A stretch of 8,506 nt of DNA from contig DIXD01000039.1 in NCBI GenBank assembly GCA_002435985.1, positions 1 through 8,506 on the forward strand, written 5' to 3'. The position numbers and the translations under genes are program-made. Positions 6,461-8,506 of this stretch are shown here, one piece after another. The notes under the pieces are model-generated. The model did no database searches, was not told the DNA's origin, and worked only from the letters and a program-made list of their open reading frames with translations. The first letter of the stretch is position 1, and every line of letters starts with the position of its first letter. Origin of the DNA: Spirochaetaceae bacterium UBA6089 (GTDB lineage: Bacteria > Spirochaetota > Spirochaetia > Treponematales > Rectinemataceae).

Positions 6461-6884
6461 ACTCGCCGTGTTTGAACAGCAAGGTCAATTCGGCATAAAT
6501 TCCGCCCGCAAGAGGGATGCGGTGCGAGCGGTCTTTGGTGGTGGCGAGGCAGAATCGTGCAGTACCAAGCAGGCCGGGATCGAGATTTACTTTTCGCGAA
6601 CCATTCTCGGCGAGCTTTTGTTCGATTGTATCTGTGGTATGCTTGATCGCCGCCAGGGTAGAAGGATCGACGAGCCGTTCGAAGCTCCAGTAGGAGCGAA
6701 GGATATGCTCTCCCATCTCGGGGCAATAGTACATGGTCCACAGGAATGGCTCTCTTTCCGATCGAAAACACAGGGCCCCATAGAGCTCGACCATCGCATC
6801 CAGGGCAGCGTGCTCCGCCGTCTCGTCGGACGAGAGCACGCCTACGACGAGACGCTCGGGGGTAAACGTTTTTTCAAGACCCAT
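6348..6884 (-). CDS. DUF4416 family protein
   Basis: This is a conserved protein of unknown function found in spirochaetes and various anaerobes. The 178-aa product carries the family's recognisable blocks: RLVVGVLSSD (11-20), TMYYCPEMG (50-58), KVNLDPG (98-104), ATTKDRSHRI (114-123), GGIYAEL (128-134) and LPWTYPDW (145-152). These match full-length family members from N- to C-terminus, so the gene is complete. The start is the ATG at 6884-6882, with GGAAGG 8 nt upstream on the minus strand; a TTG at 6935 would add 17 residues and overlap the diverging oppA-like gene. Its 3' end overlaps phoR by 113 nt tail to tail, and since LPWTYPDW lies within the overlap, the overlap falls in truly conserved coding sequence. 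Biochemical role is unknown; the conserved Asp, His and Tyr residues could form an active site, but that is speculation. Confidence 0.88.
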   Translation of the reverse strand: MGLEKTFTPERLVVGVLSSDETAEHAALDAMVELYGALCFRSEREPFLWTMYYCPEMGEHILRSYWSFERLVDPSTLAAIKHTTDTIEQKLAENGSRKVNLDPGLLGTARFCLATTKDRSHRIPLAGGIYAELTLLFKHGEFKALPWTYPDWASEPVRRMLGELRGGLLADLRRQHFL

Positions 6885-6889
6885 GTCGA

Positions 6890-6918
6890 TTGCCTTCCAC
6901 GCTATTTTATCGCATACT
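6890..6918 (+). promoter_or_regulatory. Candidate promoter of the oppA-like gene, possibly giving a leaderless mRNA
   Basis: TTGCCT (6890-6895) and CATACT (6913-6918) are separated by 17 nt and each match four of six consensus bases for a sigma-70 type promoter. A start point about 7-8 nt downstream would fall at 6925-6926, on the ATG itself. This fits the absence of any Shine-Dalgarno before that ATG. The boxes are only moderate matches, so this is a hypothesis. Confidence 0.3.
6893..6898 (-). promoter_or_regulatory. Ribosome binding site that decides the DUF4416 start
   Basis: On the minus strand GGAAGG stands 8 nt before the ATG at 6884, supporting that start over the TTG at 6935. Confidence 0.6.
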
Positions 6919-6935
6919 TGTACCCATGAACTCAA
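6904..6935 (-). promoter_or_regulatory. Candidate promoter of the DUF4416 gene
   Basis: Read on the minus strand, TTGAGT (6935-6930) and TAAAAT (6909-6904, five of six -10 matches) are 20 nt apart, longer than ideal; taking GATAAA as the -10 would make the gap 18. The -35 box lies inside the signal-peptide codons of the diverging gene, and the two promoters would overlap. Confidence 0.25.
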
Positions 6936-8506
6936 GACTTTCGCTGGCTGTCTTCGCGATAGCCATCATCCTTGCGCCACTTTCGGCGCAGGAAACGGAA
7001 TTCGTCACGGTGTACGGCGCACAACTACCGGAACTCGACCCTCAGCAGGCACTTTTTTCGAACGAGGCACAGATTCATACAGCGCTCTATGAAGGCTTGT
7101 TTACCTATAATCCTCAGTCGCTCGAGCCGGTGCGAGCGCTTGCCCAATCCTGGGAGCGCTCGGCCGACAAAAAGGTGTACCGCTTCACCATCAGACAAAA
7201 TGCGCGTTGGTCGGACGGAAAGCCCATCGGTGCCGAGGATTTCGTGCGATCTTGGCTCAGGATGCTCGACTTGAACGCAGACTATGCCACGTTCTTTGAC
7301 GTCATTGCAGGCGCGAAAGACTACCGCACAGGAAGGGACCGAAATCCGGAGCATGTGGGCATCAAGGCAATAGATCCTCAAACCCTCGAGGTGACCTTAC
7401 TGCGACCTGTCGCTTATTTCACGCGGCTTCTCTGCCATCACTCCTTTTCCGTCATCCACCCTTCGATGCTGAGCGTAAAGGACTGGAGTACAGCGATTCC
7501 CTACCCCGTCAATGGTCCCTACAAGCCAGTCTCCATGACGGACACCGAGCTCGTGCTCGAAAAGAACGATCAATACTGGGATGCCCAGAACGTCAGCATC
7601 CCCACGCTGCGCATGATGTTCACCGATGACGACGCCTCGGTCACCTCGCTGTTCAATACGGGGCATGTGCACTGGCTCAACGGTCCAGGCATGTATGAGG
7701 AGATATTACTGCAGACCGCGATCCAGGTCTTTCCCATCTATTCAACGCATTACTGGTTTTTCAACTGTCGTTCTGCGCCCTGGAACGACCAGAAGGTAAG
7801 GCGTGCGCTTGCTCTCCTTCTACCATGGGATACTCTCCGTAGCGGTGATGTGTACAGACTGCCCGCCAAGACGCTCGTTCTGCCACTTCCTGGATATTCG
7901 AAGACAAAGGGCATAGAGAAAGCAGACCGTGACGAGGCGTTGAAGCTACTCTCCGAGGCAGGCTATCCCAACGGCGAAGGCCTTCCGGAGATTGTCATCG
8001 CCTTCGCCGACTATGAGACGCCCCGCACGATCGCAACAGTGTTCAAAACCGAATGGGAGAAAGCGCTTGGCCTGAAGGTTTCACTGGATCCCCTGGAGCC
8101 GGCTTTGTACTACGAGACCATCGGAAGTCGCGCGGAGAGTAGCTCCTTTACCCTTGCACATGAGACATGGATCGGCGACTTTGCCGATCCCGAAGCCTTC
8201 CTCCAGATGTGGACCAGCGGCGCACCTCTCAACATTGCGGGCTACGACGATCCAGTATACATGGACTTCATGAATCAATCCTACAATGCGAGTGAGGATG
8301 AGCGCCCGTCCCTCCTCTCGCAGGCCGAGACCCAACTTTTGCAGAGCGCGGCCTGCCTTCCCATCTACCACAACTTCGCCGCTTCGGTCATCGACACTGA
8401 TTACATTCAAGGGTGGTATCAAAACGCTCTCGATGTGCATCCCTACAAGTATCTGCGTTTCGGCACACCAAGCATCAGTCCGAATGTGGCGCGGGCAAAG
8501 AGTGCC
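6926..8506 (+). CDS. Peptide ABC transporter substrate-binding protein, SBP family 5 (OppA-like), 3' end outside window
   Basis: This is an extracytoplasmic solute-binding protein that delivers oligopeptides (or a related solute) to an ABC importer. The frame is open for 527 codons from the ATG at 6926 to the window edge. Residues 1-21 are a Sec signal peptide: a short basic start, the hydrophobic run LAVFAIAIILAPL, and a likely signal peptidase I cut after LSA, with no lipobox Cys. Family-5 hallmarks follow: ALAQSWERSADKKVYRFTIR (71-90), ARWSDGKPIGAEDFVRSW (93-110), and later the NGPYKP, FNCRSAPWNDQKVRRAL and EAGYPNGEG segments. Family members are usually about 530-560 aa, and the visible end, DVHPYKYLRFG, resembles a C-terminus, so only a few codons are probably missing. 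No ribosome binding site precedes the ATG. Substrate cannot be told from sequence, and no permease genes are in view. Confidence 0.9.
   Translation, partial: MNSRLSLAVFAIAIILAPLSAQETEFVTVYGAQLPELDPQQALFSNEAQIHTALYEGLFTYNPQSLEPVRALAQSWERSADKKVYRFTIRQNARWSDGKPIGAEDFVRSWLRMLDLNADYATFFDVIAGAKDYRTGRDRNPEHVGIKAIDPQTLEVTLLRPVAYFTRLLCHHSFSVIHPSMLSVKDWSTAIPYPVNGPYKPVSMTDTELVLEKNDQYWDAQNVSIPTLRMMFTDDDASVTSLFNTGHVHWLNGPGMYEEILLQTAIQVFPIYSTHYWFFNCRSAPWNDQKVRRALALLLPWDTLRSGDVYRLPAKTLVLPLPGYSKTKGIEKADRDEALKLLSEAGYPNGEGLPEIVIAFADYETPRTIATVFKTEWEKALGLKVSLDPLEPALYYETIGSRAESSSFTLAHETWIGDFADPEAFLQMWTSGAPLNIAGYDDPVYMDFMNQSYNASEDERPSLLSQAETQLLQSAACLPIYHNFAASVIDTDYIQGWYQNALDVHPYKYLRFGTPSISPNVARAKSA

Noticed and set aside
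6214..6771. Minus-strand 185-aa reading frame across the phoR end and the DUF4416 gene
   Set aside because: It is out of frame with the conserved DUF4416 protein on the same strand and has no motifs.
6468..6929. Plus-strand 153-aa reading frame directly after phoR
   Set aside because: It lies antisense to the complete DUF4416 gene, whose conserved blocks show that the minus strand is the real coding strand.
6885..6935. TTG at 6935 as the DUF4416 start
   Set aside because: It would overlap the diverging gene's signal peptide; the ATG at 6884 has GGAAGG 8 nt upstream and gives the family's usual N-terminus.

Overview
The window is a compact stretch of bacterial chromosome, moderately GC-rich with short AT-rich gaps between genes. 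The gene set (a respiratory-type PyrK/PyrD pair, a Pho phosphate-signalling operon, a DUF4416 protein and an OppA-like binding protein) suggests a diderm anaerobe, and a spirochaete of the Treponema/Spirochaeta type fits best. That assignment is inference from gene content and protein style, not proof. No RNA genes, CRISPR, insertion sequences or phage genes were seen.

Region 1 (1-695) is the 3' part of a gene that begins before the window. Its frame is open from the first bases and carries an HEXXH zinc-protease motif with a third His in an H-x3-FW context. A helix-turn-helix-like segment and a C-terminal coiled coil follow. Region 2 (809-2667) is a pyrimidine pair: pyrK (FAD/[2Fe-2S] electron-transfer subunit) and pyrD (catalytic subunit, class 1B), overlapping by 4 nt. 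Together they oxidise dihydroorotate to orotate with electrons passed to NAD+.

Region 3 (2744-6460) is a Pho operon in the order pstB-phoU-phoB-phoR, closely packed (phoB and phoR overlap by 4 nt). Its promoter region has three TTnAC-type repeats exactly 11 bp apart, the spacing expected for PhoB/PhoP binding. The transporter genes pstS, pstC and pstA are not next to pstB, so the signalling half of the system stands apart from the transport half. PhoR (membrane histidine kinase) and PhoB (OmpR-type regulator) form the two-component pair. PhoU and PstB are the usual link between phosphate transport and kinase activity.

Region 4 (6348-8506) holds a DUF4416 gene on the minus strand and, diverging from it across only 41 nt, a nearly complete family-5 peptide-binding protein that runs off the window. 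The DUF4416 gene converges on phoR and overlaps its 3' end by 113 nt. The whole low-complexity tail of PhoR is written antisense to the conserved C-terminus of the DUF4416 protein. Several obvious longest-ORF starts are wrong when ribosome binding sites and family N-termini are considered; corrected starts are given for pyrK, phoU, phoB and the DUF4416 gene.
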